The notes beneath the pieces are model-generated. The model had not been told where the DNA came from. It ran no database searches and saw only the letters and a program-made list of their open reading frames with translations. Positions 48,449-58,069 of a stretch of DNA of 64,000 nt are shown piece by piece. The stretch's first letter is position 1; each line of letters opens with the position of its first letter. Made by a program: the position numbers and the translations under genes. Source of the DNA: Coxiella endosymbiont of Dermacentor marginatus (GTDB lineage: Bacteria > Pseudomonadota > Gammaproteobacteria > Coxiellales > Coxiellaceae); contig NZ_OU015521.1 of NCBI RefSeq assembly GCF_907164955.1, forward strand, positions 372,001 to 436,000. The letters run 5' to 3'.

Positions 48449-48913
48449 ATGAAATTATTTTGTGTCCGCCATGGTCGTGCTGAACAGCTACCGGATCATA
48501 CAGGTGAACGATCACTGACTCAAGAAGGAATTAATGAAGTTAGTAAGTTGGCTGCTTACTTAAAACATCGAGGAGTATATGTTACGCATCTCATGCATAG
48601 TGGAAAATTGCGAGCACAACAAAGTGCAGAAATTTTGGCTGTATTAGAACATCAGACTGTAGAAGTTTGCGCACTATTAAGGTCCGATCACTCTATAAAG
48701 CTTTTAATCGACCTTATTCAAGAATGGAATGATGATACTATGCTAGTAGGACATATGCCTTTCATGTCTCAGCTAGTAAGTACTCTTATTTTAGGGAAAT
48801 ACAGCTACGATATCCTTCGTTTTTTACCTGGAACAATAGTCTGTTTAGAGCGAATAGAAAACCATCGATGGATACTTAACTGGGTGATACGTCCAGATTT
48901 AGTACCAGATTGA
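48449..48913 (+). CDS. sixA: SixA-like phosphohistidine phosphatase
   Basis: Histidine-phosphatase superfamily protein of 154 aa (E. coli SixA 161). The catalytic RHG lies at ~7-9 (FCVRHGRAEQ), a supporting Arg in SGKLRAQQSAEIL, and the second His in VGHMPFMSQL. SixA removes phosphate from histidine phosphotransfer domains, in E. coli including the nitrogen PTS. Preceded by AGGGGGC five bases before ATG 48449. It stands alone, divergent from the tRNAs. Confidence 0.88.
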   Translation: MKLFCVRHGRAEQLPDHTGERSLTQEGINEVSKLAAYLKHRGVYVTHLMHSGKLRAQQSAEILAVLEHQTVEVCALLRSDHSIKLLIDLIQEWNDDTMLVGHMPFMSQLVSTLILGKYSYDILRFLPGTIVCLERIENHRWILNWVIRPDLVPD

Positions 48914-49305
48914 GGAAATTAATTTTTTGTTCTAGCTATAGTTTTTCTTCGCTGTTTTTTAATTTGCTGTTTTTTAATTTTTTTAGTCGGTTATTCGGAT
49001 TGGTTAGTTATTCGGACGGAGCTCTTTGTTCTCAGCTATATATTTTTAGTTATTAGTAAGGTATCTTGCTTTTATTTTTACTTAATTGTATTTTTTCATT
49101 CGATCTCTACGACGACTATTTAGTAAATTATCTTTGACAAGTCAGGAAAAATATGTGTAATAGAATTAACATGTGGAAGTATCGTAGCGTGGTATTTTAT
49201 TTTCTTTAATTTCAGTACTCGTGATACACCGTGATAGGGAAAATACACAGTATTTACTATTTCATTCTTTGATTAGTTCTTGCACAATCTTCTTTTCTTG
49301 TTTGT
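48914..49305. other. Intergenic between convergent sixA and nadB
   Basis: About 390 bases, no gene. Contains a 15-bp tandem duplication (48951-48980) and, just after, a repeated GTTATTCGGA (~48989 and ~49007). Confidence 0.6.
48951..48980. repeat. 15-bp tandem duplication
   Basis: GCTGTTTTTTAATTT occurs twice in a row (48951-48965, 48966-48980), just downstream of sixA. Confidence 0.9.
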
Positions 49306-50913
49306 TCAGAAAGAGTGGACATGTAATACAGTGTTTTTGGTGCAAGGATCAGTTTGTGGGTAATCTCTATTGTAATGCAACCCACGACTTTCTGTACGCA
49401 AGAGAGCACTTTGAACTATCAAGTTAGCAACGGTTATAATATTTCGTAATTTGATAAATGAGCTGGTGGGTGATGGGGAGAATGTGTTGATTTGTTGTGT
49501 AATTTCCTGTAATTGCTTCTTTGCATAGTTAAGTCCTTTATTGGTGCGAATTATGCCTACATGATCCCACATGATTTTTCTGACACGTTGGATGAGCAAA
49601 TCCAAATATGGACGTTCATCTACTGTTACTACAGAAGCACCAGTAAAAATCAGAGGATCATTTTCTCTAGCTTCTGATGTTATCTCGTCACATGAATAAT
49701 TGGATGAATGAAGAGCCTTGAGAATAGCTTGTGCGCTATTATCCGCAAATACGAGACATTCTAATAAGGAATTGCTGGCCATACGGTTAGCACCGTGTAA
49801 CCCTGTAAAGGAGACTTCACCGATAGCATAAAGGTTGAGGATATCCGTTTGCCCACTTAAATTTGTCATAACTCCTCCACAAGTATAATGAGCGGCTGGC
49901 ACTACTGGTAAAGGTTCTTTTGTCATGTCTAAGTCATATTTAAGGCACATAGAATAAATAGTTGGGAAAGTTTTTTTAATAAAATTGGCAGAGCTGTGGC
50001 TAATATCTAAATAGATACAATCTAATTGGTTCTTCTGTAACTCTGCGTAGATAGCTCGAGCAACAATATCACGAGGAGCCATTTCTGCTCGTTTATCATA
50101 ACTGGGCATGAAACGTTTTCCATTGGGAAGTAATAAATAACCCCCTTCTCCACGGACAACTTCAGAAATTAAATAATAATTGGCTAAAGGATGATAAAGA
50201 CAGGTTGGATGGAATTGATTAAATTCTAGATTTGCTACACGACATCCTGCTCGCCAGGCCATCGCTATTCCGTCACCACTAGCACAATGAGAGTTACTAG
50301 TATGCAGATAGACAAAACTAGCTCCACCAGTAGCAAGTACTGTGTGGCAGGCAATGAAAGTTAAGCATGAACGTTTCTCGGTATCATAAACAAAGGCTCC
50401 CCTACAGATTTTATTTTCAATAAGCAAATCTATTGCCACATGACTTGTGAAACAATCAATGTTAGGATGATTAGCTACTTGTTCAGCCAAAGTTTTTATA
50501 ACCACCGCTCCAGTCTTGTCTAAAGCGTGTAAAATTCGACGCCGGCTATGGCCACCTTCTTGAGTTAAGTGGTATCCTTTTTTAGAATCTATAGTAAATC
50601 GAACCCCTTGTTGGATTAGCCATTCAACCGCTATCTTGGCTTGAGATAAGGTAGCGCGAACAATAGCGGGATCACATAAACCACATCCTGTGTTTAGTGT
50701 ATCTTGAACGTGTAATTCCACACTATCATCAGTAAATCCCATAACTGCGGCGATTCCCCCTTGAGCTTGAGAGGAGGAGGAGCCGGCTGTGAGGCCTTCT
50801 TTACTAAGGATAGCTACTTGAGCTTCATTAGCAAGACTTAGTGCAAGTCTCAGCCCTGCAGCACCGCTGCCAATAATCAGCACATCATATTTTGAGCATA
50901 ATATTGAATTCAT
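49306..50913 (-). CDS. nadB: L-aspartate oxidase
   Basis: FAD enzyme oxidising aspartate to iminoaspartate, first step of de novo NAD synthesis. 535 aa (E. coli 540). FAD-binding VLIIGSGAAGLRLAL, SSSSQAQGGIAAV, EGGHSRRRILHA, NQFHPTCLY, catalytic-region APRDIVARAI, PAAHYTCGGV (active-site His) and the family GLHGANRMASNSLLECLVF are intact. Separated from nadC by 2.6 kb. Start ATG 50913; the C-terminus is complete. Confidence 0.96.
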   Translation of the reverse strand: MNSILCSKYDVLIIGSGAAGLRLALSLANEAQVAILSKEGLTAGSSSSQAQGGIAAVMGFTDDSVELHVQDTLNTGCGLCDPAIVRATLSQAKIAVEWLIQQGVRFTIDSKKGYHLTQEGGHSRRRILHALDKTGAVVIKTLAEQVANHPNIDCFTSHVAIDLLIENKICRGAFVYDTEKRSCLTFIACHTVLATGGASFVYLHTSNSHCASGDGIAMAWRAGCRVANLEFNQFHPTCLYHPLANYYLISEVVRGEGGYLLLPNGKRFMPSYDKRAEMAPRDIVARAIYAELQKNQLDCIYLDISHSSANFIKKTFPTIYSMCLKYDLDMTKEPLPVVPAAHYTCGGVMTNLSGQTDILNLYAIGEVSFTGLHGANRMASNSLLECLVFADNSAQAILKALHSSNYSCDEITSEARENDPLIFTGASVVTVDERPYLDLLIQRVRKIMWDHVGIIRTNKGLNYAKKQLQEITQQINTFSPSPTSSFIKLRNIITVANLIVQSALLRTESRGLHYNRDYPQTDPCTKNTVLHVHSF

Positions 50914-51100
50914 ATTACAGAATCTTAATTAAGAGATAAGGAGCACGAATCGTGCGACACCTGTCAATTTATATTACTAGTTTTAACATTACTAAAAAGC
51001 GTTACGGATTCACTACAGCTTTGTTTTCATTAATAATGGCGTTTATACTGATCAATTTTAGAATGCAGTTTTAAAATATGTTCCTAAAATCTCCTGCTAC

Positions 51101-52543
51101 TTATTCAGAATTATAATTTTCATGATGAGCTGCTACAATCAAAGCTACACAAGCTGTTAATTTTTTCCCTGTAGGAATGTCTAGAAATTCATTGGGTCCA
51201 TGCGCATTTGATTTAGGTCCCAGAAGTCCGGTAATCATAAATTGAGCATTCGGAAACATCTTACCTAACATCCCCATAAAAGGGATGGTACCGCCTTCGC
51301 CAAAATAGGCGGCTGGATTACCAAAGAATTGGTAAGAAGCGGTTTGATTAGCAGCAGCAAGCCAATTGCTCAATGGAGGAGCTAACCAGCCACTAGAAGC
51401 AGCTTCAGGAGAAAAAGATATCTTTGCGTGGTAAGTAGGATCTTTTTCTAAAACATCTTTTAATACGATCGACGCTTTTTTAGCATCAATTGTTGGAGGC
51501 AGGCGCATAGATAATATTATTCTTAGAGAAGGTATGGATACATTTCCAGCATTTGCTACTGGAGGTAAACCATCAAGCCCGGTCACACTGAGCTGGGGGC
51601 GCCAAGTTCCATTTAACAATAATTCGGTAACATTAGAAGTCACTGGTTTAACGCCAGGTAAAAACGGTAGAGCATCTTGAATAGCTCCTATTCTAAACGC
51701 CTGGGCTGCTTCTTCTATCTGCTCTTTGTACCTATTAGGTATAGGAGCTTTTAATGCTTCTAAAATTACAGTTCCTGTAGTACTTTCTTCAATTCGATCT
51801 AAAAGATGACGCAGGATAGAAAAAGGTGAAGGAACAATGCCGCTTCCAGTTCCTGAATGAATGCCATTTTTTAGTACCTCGATTTTTAGTTCCCCCCAAA
51901 CAAGCCCTCGTAGGGAAGTAGTGCACCATAACTGATCATAATTGATACAGCCACTATCCAAGCAAATAACAAGGGTTGGCGCTCCAATACGACTATTTAA
52001 ATGCTCAAGATAAGCAGGTAAGTCAACACTACCACTTTCTTCTGATCCTTCAATGATTACGATGCATCGTGCATGTGAGATTTGATAACGTTGTAAGGTA
52101 GCAATAACAGTGAGTGAGGCAAATACGGCATATCCGTCATCTGCTCCTCCTCGGCCGTATAATTTATTTTCTTTCAACACAGGTTTCCAGGGTCCAAGAT
52201 CTTCATCCCATCCAGCCATTTCAGGTTGCTTGTCCATGTGGCCATAAAACAATATGGTTTTGTCAATAGTTCCTGGAATTTCAATAAATAATAGAGGAGT
52301 TCGTTTAGGCAATTGCACTACTTCTAATTGCATCCCATGAATGGGTTGTTTTTGACACCAATTCACTAGAAGAGTCATAGCCTTTTCCATATAGCCGTTT
52401 TCTTTCCAATTATCATCGTAATATATTGATTTATTAGGAATTTTAATATATTCCATTAATTTTGGGATGATGCTGTTATCCCAGGTGTTGGAAATAGCTT
52501 GATAAATTTCACTGATGTGAGTTGCAAAACGATTATTAGTCAT
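51101..52543 (-). CDS. M20-family metallopeptidase (dipeptidase-like)
   Basis: 480 aa, zinc-dependent M20 peptidase related to carnosinase/CNDP-type dipeptidases. Metal ligands: His in FYGHMDKQPE, Asp in GRGGADDGYAV (bridging), Glu-Glu in EGSEESGS, Asp in VICLDSG, and a late His in NAHGPNEFLD. A lid/dimerisation domain lies at ~215-380 (HSGTGSGIVPSP). No signal peptide, so probably cytosolic; it may recycle imported peptides together with the M24 aminopeptidase. It lies 187 bases upstream of nadB on the same strand. Confidence 0.88.
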   Translation of the reverse strand: MTNNRFATHISEIYQAISNTWDNSIIPKLMEYIKIPNKSIYYDDNWKENGYMEKAMTLLVNWCQKQPIHGMQLEVVQLPKRTPLLFIEIPGTIDKTILFYGHMDKQPEMAGWDEDLGPWKPVLKENKLYGRGGADDGYAVFASLTVIATLQRYQISHARCIVIIEGSEESGSVDLPAYLEHLNSRIGAPTLVICLDSGCINYDQLWCTTSLRGLVWGELKIEVLKNGIHSGTGSGIVPSPFSILRHLLDRIEESTTGTVILEALKAPIPNRYKEQIEEAAQAFRIGAIQDALPFLPGVKPVTSNVTELLLNGTWRPQLSVTGLDGLPPVANAGNVSIPSLRIILSMRLPPTIDAKKASIVLKDVLEKDPTYHAKISFSPEAASSGWLAPPLSNWLAAANQTASYQFFGNPAAYFGEGGTIPFMGMLGKMFPNAQFMITGLLGPKSNAHGPNEFLDIPTGKKLTACVALIVAAHHENYNSE

Positions 52544-54610
52544 CTGAATTCCTAACTAAGAGTGTGATATGATAGAGGAAAAAAGACGATTAGTGCAAGA
52601 TTAAGATAGAGGTTCTTTAGCCCTAATGGAAAATTGGCTACATTATTTGAGCTATAATAAGTCACACAAAACTCGCTCTGCTAAAAAAATAATAGACAAA
52701 AATTGAAAAATTCAGTTAGGATCGATAGTCGAGTAACAATGCAATCTATCACATATCCACAGAAATAATTCAATCAATTTAGAAGCAAATATAGTTTTTT
52801 GGTTGTTGATTGCTATCTATTTTAGGATAGTAGTGGAACAAAGTTTTCAGTGCTAATTATTTAAAACTCCTTGATTAGTGCAAACTAATAAATTTATAAT
52901 TTTTTCCAGCTTATTAATTTGAAAGCTGTATAGCTTGCAAATGTTTGTACAAATACAAATAAATAAACTATCTGAGCTTGTTAAATTTTCTTTACTTCAT
53001 CTAATTAAATTGCATAATTAATAGTATGTGATTCAATACGTTCGTGCTAAAACATATAAAGTATTTAATTCGCTGCGTTAATTTATTGGAACCCCCGAAA
53101 AATGTTTCATTATTAGAAGGTGGAAAAAATCTTATTTCACTTTCAGAAAAAGAATTACGATTGATATTATGCTAGAAAATAGAAGGATTTTTCAATATCT
53201 TAATTTGTTAGGCGATTGGAAGGTAATGAAATATAGTATTCCTGCTGCAACTTATTAGAAAGAGAAGAGCTGAAAAAAGGGGTCTTTCATTAAAATTAAC
53301 TAGGTTAATCTAAAATACGTGTTATCCAGATCAATTGACATTCTACGAACCTAAAGTACTATTTTTTAACGAAATGACTCAGTGCTCAATCTAGAAACGA
53401 CCTAATTTATTCCTAGACCTATCCAAAGAAATTGATCATGAACAAGAAATTATCAATAATTTTAATTAATTGTGCGGAAATGAAGATTATTAAAGCTATT
53501 ACTCAATAAGTAGTTGGTTAGTAGAAGTAAGCTAGAATTGTGGGAAAAAGCATATTTTATCCTTACTTAAGCGATTGAAAACTGAAGTCGCGGAAAATTC
53601 TTCAATTTATTAGTCAAAACTTATGCACACGATTACAGAAAGCATTCATTTTTAAGCACTGTGGTGCGAATCAACTAGCATACTGTCGAATTTCTACTTA
53701 TCGATTAGTTTATCAACTATTCGATTTATTAAGTAAATATCTTTCAAACTGATTTGGAATTTTTATGAGGCAACTCTATTATAGGAAATCCTATATAAGA
53801 ATAATGTCAATTTCCATTTTATAATAATGAAGAAATATTTCTGTATAGAACCTTATTTTAAAGAATAAAAGTTTATTTAAGTTAAGATCTTGGTTATTTC
53901 AGTGTGAATAAATGGCATTATTCTGAATAACATTTTGTAAAATCTTAAGATGATAATTATAATTTTTTATTACTTAATAATGATACAGTCCTTCTCAAAG
54001 AAGAATTTTATTTGTTATAAAAAAATCACTTGATTATCATCTTATTTTTAAATAGTTTTTGTTTATGGTAATTAATACCATATTCTCATTTCATTTATTA
54101 TGTTTTAGTGATAATTATCATCCTATTTACACCACTATTGTAGAAACTTCTTTGGAACAACAACTGCTATCGTTCTATTGAAATCTATATGCCATTTTTT
54201 TACTCGACTAACCAAGGTATTTCCGAAGATCTAAGTAATGTACTAATCTAACTTGTTGATTTTATTTGGGAAGTCAAATTAATCCACTTAAAATTTAAAG
54301 CCTCATTAATAACAATATCTAAAGATATTGTTATTAATCTAAAATAGTTACGTTTTATCGAATTTAGATACGATCTGATTATTGTGTTCATTTTCTGATA
54401 TAAGTCTAGCAGTATCGATACGTATTCTATGGTTTTAACCAGTGATTCTCTGTTCTCTCGCGAGATACACTATTCTATAAAATATCAGCCTTTTCGTTCT
54501 CATGGAAAATATTGTCGCTACCCTTAAAATAGGCAATAAAGATAAGTTTTGCTTATCGAGTTATCTTTGACGTTGAAGTGATATTTCTTCATTCTTAATT
54601 ACGATTTTGA
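52544..54610. other. Decayed region between the M20 peptidase and rnpB
   Basis: About 2 kb with no intact gene. A stretch from GTG 53044 reads 43 residues (including LLEPPKNVSLLEGGKNLISL), then continues in a shifted frame (IFQYLNLLGDWKVMKYSIPA) with stops; this looks like a degraded real gene that I cannot name. A 16-bp hairpin is at 54305-54338. Confidence 0.5.
54305..54338. repeat. Perfect 16-bp AT-rich hairpin with a 2-base loop
   Basis: ATTAATAACAATATCT (54305-54320), loop AA, and the exact complement (54323-54338), ~300 bases before rnpB. Confidence 0.88.
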
Positions 54611-54616
54611 TATAAT
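54588..54616 (+). promoter_or_regulatory. Promoter of rnpB
   Basis: A consensus TATAAT at 54611-54616 lies five to six bases before the RNA start; the -35 at 17-base spacing is TTCATT (54588-54593), a weak match. Confidence 0.6.
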
Positions 54617-54620
54617 GTTC

Positions 54621-54963
54621 GGCAGCCAGCTAAACAGTCGCTCAGCACAACTGGGAGGAAAGTCCGGGCTCCATAGGGCAGAGTGCCAGGTAATCCCTGG
54701 GAGACGTAAGTTTACGGAAAGTACAACAGAAAGTATACCGCTGTCGAGAATTCGACAGTAAGGGTGAAATGGTGCGGTAAAAGCGCACCGTGTTGCTGGT
54801 AACAGCAATAGCGATGGTAAACCCCACTCGGAGCAAGACCAAATAAAAATCCTTAATCGTGTGCCCGCACATGTGGATTTGGGTAGGTTGCTTGAGGTGC
54901 ATGGTGACATGTATCCTAGATAGATGACTGTTCACGACAGAACCCGGCTTATCGGCTGGCTTT
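54621..54963 (+). ncRNA. rnpB: RNase P RNA (class A)
   Basis: Catalytic RNA that matures tRNA 5' ends, about 343 nt. Conserved blocks in order: GAGGAAAGTCCGGGCTCCA (P4/CR-I), AGGGCAGAGTGCCAGGTAA, AAGGGTGAAATGGTGCGGTA, GCGCACC, GGTAAACCCC, AGACCAAATA, GGGTAGGTTGCTTGAG, and the 3' ACAGAACCCGGCTTATCGG. The 5' AGCCAGC pairs with 3' GCTGGCT to make P1, and a run of seven T follows. Being next to mraZ/rsmH is a common gammaproteobacterial arrangement. Confidence 0.98.
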
Positions 54964-56418
54964 TTTTATTTTTACTAAGGAAAAGTAATATTCTGTCTGT
55001 GATTATTTATAAAGTTAGGGTTATTAGGGATAGCAAATGTATTTATCAATCTTTCTATATATAAGCCAAGCTTTAAGTCAAAAGCATGATTTTATTTTTG
55101 ATGAATTAAGACAGGTATTTTTAAATTATCTGAAAAATGTATGTGGATCCCTAAGTTAAGACAGGTTCTGAGCTCTTATCCGAGTTTTGGGTTGCAATAG
55201 CTCTTCCTCGGCAACCTTTCTCTTGCCTAGACTTGATGTCTAAAATAAATAATCATTCGAAAGCATGTGCCGATACAAGAGATGCTATGAATGTTAGATT
55301 AGTTACATACTGATTAGGGGGTTTAGTTGGGTTGACTATTCGCTTCGCTACTGGCTAGCGCACAGATTGAATTACTTCAACATTATTGACAGCATTTTTT
55401 TAGAGTTTCATTAGAAACTTTAAGGATTGAATAATTATATAAGTTATTTTTAACTATATTTATTTTCTGATTCCATGTCCTCATAATTATTATTACTTCG
55501 TTAAAAGTTCTCAAATTATTAAAGAGAAAAAGAAGCATTTGCACTGTATAACTATTATTTAGATTATTTTAAAATAACAGCCAATACTTCCGTTATAGCG
55601 TGAAGAAATTAGGCTTTTAATTGTTGATTTTAGATAATTTCCCTTTATTCTCAATAGTAATGCTAGGGAATACACAATTGGCGATAAAAATAGCTGACTA
55701 ATCAAGTGTTAATATGTTTAGTTTTTAAAAAATCAGGAACTGTTTTTAAAATTATGAAAACTTTTTCTAAATTAAAACTAAATTAAAATCAAAATCTGGA
55801 TAATGTAATAATACAGCATCCTAATTTAAGTTTAAAAACGCTGTATGGTTATGAAGTTAATTGTTCTAACTATTTCTTTTTTCAGATTATTTAATAATTC
55901 CCTACTGAAATACTTAATGAGATTCTTCCGAAGGTTATTATATAGATATAGCAGCATTGACCTTTTAAGTAAGACTACACATCCTGCGTTAAAATTTGAT
56001 TTAGTAGAGGAAGACGTTTTTTGTCTGAAAAATAGGAATGTTAACTACAAAGCTATAAAAAATATATTAAAAGTAATTATGAAAAGCTGATCATAATAAG
56101 CAAGTTAATATTGAATGAGTTGACTAAACAGCTAAAAAATCGTTAGGCTTATTTAAAGATCAAAAATTAAAATATAATTTGCCATCCAAGAAAAAGTATG
56201 TGTTGCAGTTAAAAAATAGGATGATTTACGGTCCTCAATCATTTTACCAGTGTTTTGCTTTAAATACCCCTAACTTTTTTCTCTCTCTCAAAAGTAGGTT
56301 AAGAAAAGGAGGTAAAGGGGGTGTTTCCTTATTTTTCTAAAATGATTTATGAACTTAAAACGTATTTTAGAAAAATTAGAAAAAATAGTATAATTTTATT
56401 AACTATATGAATATTCTA
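54964..56418. other. Intergenic between rnpB and the mraZ relic
   Basis: About 1.45 kb, AT-rich. An open frame at 55845-56090 (81 codons, Leu/Phe-rich then Lys-rich) has no family match and no strong Shine-Dalgarno. The promoter of the division/cell-wall cluster may lie towards the right end but is not obvious. Confidence 0.55.
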
Positions 56419-56644
56419 ATGTTCTAAATCTTATAATGTTATTGCCGTTGATTAGAAAGAGTAATGTATTCAACCAACTTAACTATCTGATTTGCTTGAA
56501 AACGAAGCAGATAGAATGTTAGTGATCACTATTGATAAAATGGAATATTGTCTTTTACCTTATCCCTTATCATTAAGACCTCAGTTGGGAAAATTGAAAC
56601 AATGGAGAATCTATCAAGATACCATCCGGAAATATGTAAGATAG
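56419..56644 (+). pseudogene. mraZ: mraZ relic at the head of the cell-division cluster
   Basis: MraZ is the DNA-binding repressor of its own division/cell-wall operon. Translation from 56444 reads AVD, stop, KE, stop, CIQPT, stop, LSDLLENEADRMLVITIDKM then EYCLLPYPLSL before a stop at 56642. This follows the first MraZ repeat (LD.KGR..VPTRYR..LLEN......TID...CLLLYPL). At least three in-frame stops and a probable frameshift near the ATG at 56419 kill it, and the second repeat is unrecognisable. It sits 146 bases before rsmH, exactly where mraZ belongs. Confidence 0.8.
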
Positions 56645-56789
56645 GATAAATTATGATACTTTTAAAATAATGAGAAAATTTAGATTATAAAGTGAAGCGT
56701 AATGGGTAGTATAAGAATTAATTAGCAGAAGGAATTTTTATTGAAGAAAAGAAAATTGCCGCCAAAATTAAGAACAATTTCTTTTAAAA

Positions 56790-57713
56790 ATGAAGCACCA
56801 GCCGGTTTTATTTAACGAAGTAATGAAAGGATTAACCGTTCGCCAAAATGGAATTTATGTCGATGCAACATTTGGAAGAGGAGGGCACAGTCTCGGTTTA
56901 TTAAACCGATTGGGTCCTAGAGGCCGTTTATTGGCAATAGATAAAGATCCTGAAGCCATTGTAATCGGTTCTGAAGGTTACTTTCGTGAAGATCATCGAT
57001 TCTCTATCGTTCACGAAACTTTTTCGAATTTAGAGAAAGTGGTACAAGATCGCGCATGGTATGGAAAAATAGATGGAATCGTGCTTGATTTAGGTGTTTC
57101 ATCACCACAATTAGATAAGCCAGAGCGAGGTTTTAGTTTTATGAAGGATGGGCCATTGGATATGCGAATGAATCCAGCACAGGGTATAGACGCAGCAACT
57201 TGGCTTAATCAAGCTAGAAAAGACGATATCCGATATGTACTCTGGAATTATGGTGAAGAACGTTATGCCAAAAGTATTGCAGAAGCAATTGTAGAAGCGC
57301 GAGAAAAAAAACCTATTATCCGTACGTTACAATTAAGAAAAATTATAGAAAAGGCATCATCCTATCGTGAAATTAAAAAACAGCCAGCAACACGTACGTT
57401 CCAAGCGATTCGAATTTTTATTAATCGTGAATTGGATGAATTACGTGAATGCCTCCCTCAATGTTTGGAAATATTGACGATAACGGGGCGATTATGTGTG
57501 ATTAGTTTTCATTCGTTAGAAGATCGCATTGTTAAACGCTTTATTCAAAAAGAATCACATGACTTCTTGCCACGCGAGTTACCTATTTTAGCAAATGAGA
57601 TAAAACACCGTTTGAAAAAAATAGGGACTTTGACTAAGCCTACCGAGATGGAAATTAGAGAAAACCCGCGAGCACGAAGTGCTCGCCTACGAATTGTGGA
57701 GAAATTAGCATGA
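56790..57713 (+). CDS. rsmH: 16S rRNA (cytosine-1402 N4)-methyltransferase
   Basis: Methylates C1402 in the ribosomal P site; first intact gene of the division/cell-wall cluster. 307 aa (E. coli 313). H-x-PVLFNEVM at the start, FGRGGHSLGLL (SAM loop), AIDKDPEAI, DGIVLDLGVSSPQLD, RGFSFMKDGPLDMRM and the C-terminal VISFHSLEDRIVKRF all match. Its stop overlaps the ftsL start by 4 bases. The upstream mraZ is dead, so its transcription may no longer be autoregulated. Confidence 0.96.
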   Translation: MKHQPVLFNEVMKGLTVRQNGIYVDATFGRGGHSLGLLNRLGPRGRLLAIDKDPEAIVIGSEGYFREDHRFSIVHETFSNLEKVVQDRAWYGKIDGIVLDLGVSSPQLDKPERGFSFMKDGPLDMRMNPAQGIDAATWLNQARKDDIRYVLWNYGEERYAKSIAEAIVEAREKKPIIRTLQLRKIIEKASSYREIKKQPATRTFQAIRIFINRELDELRECLPQCLEILTITGRLCVISFHSLEDRIVKRFIQKESHDFLPRELPILANEIKHRLKKIGTLTKPTEMEIRENPRARSARLRIVEKLA

Positions 57714-58069
57714 ATACTGCTGAAATTAGTACGAAAACTGCCGCAACTCGTATCATTTTTACTAAAAATCTGAGGAAACAAAATCATGCGTTTCAAGTAA
57801 CAAAGCAAAGAATTTTAGTCGTTTCCCTGGTAATGGCTTTATTATGTTCAGCCTTTGGCGTTATTTACATTAAAGATCTTAATCGACGATTATTTATTCA
57901 GTATCAAATTTTACAACGTGAAAAATCCGAAAAACTTATTCAATTGGGAAAATTGTTATTAGAACAAAACACTTGGTCCACACAATCGCGGGTCCAACGA
58001 ATAGCACAACAACAGCTGGGAATGCAAATTCCTACCGGAAAGAAAGTTGTATTAGTCAATGAAATATGA
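57710..58069 (+). CDS. ftsL: Cell-division protein FtsL
   Basis: 119-aa bitopic divisome protein forming the FtsQLB complex (E. coli 121). A basic cytoplasmic N-terminus is followed by one transmembrane helix (~38-58, VVSLVMALLCSAFGVIYI) and a periplasmic coiled coil (QYQILQREKSEKLIQLGKLL). Identification rests on length, topology and its position between rsmH and ftsI, with which it overlaps by 4 bases on each side. Confidence 0.92.
   Translation: MNTAEISTKTAATRIIFTKNLRKQNHAFQVTKQRILVVSLVMALLCSAFGVIYIKDLNRRLFIQYQILQREKSEKLIQLGKLLLEQNTWSTQSRVQRIAQQQLGMQIPTGKKVVLVNEI

Noticed and set aside
54599-54935. Minus-strand ORFs across rnpB
   Set aside because: They lie antisense to a clear RNase P RNA and have no protein similarity.
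55845-56090. 81-codon ORF between rnpB and mraZ
   Set aside because: No family resemblance or start signal; Lys/Leu-rich composition is as expected for chance AT-rich ORFs.
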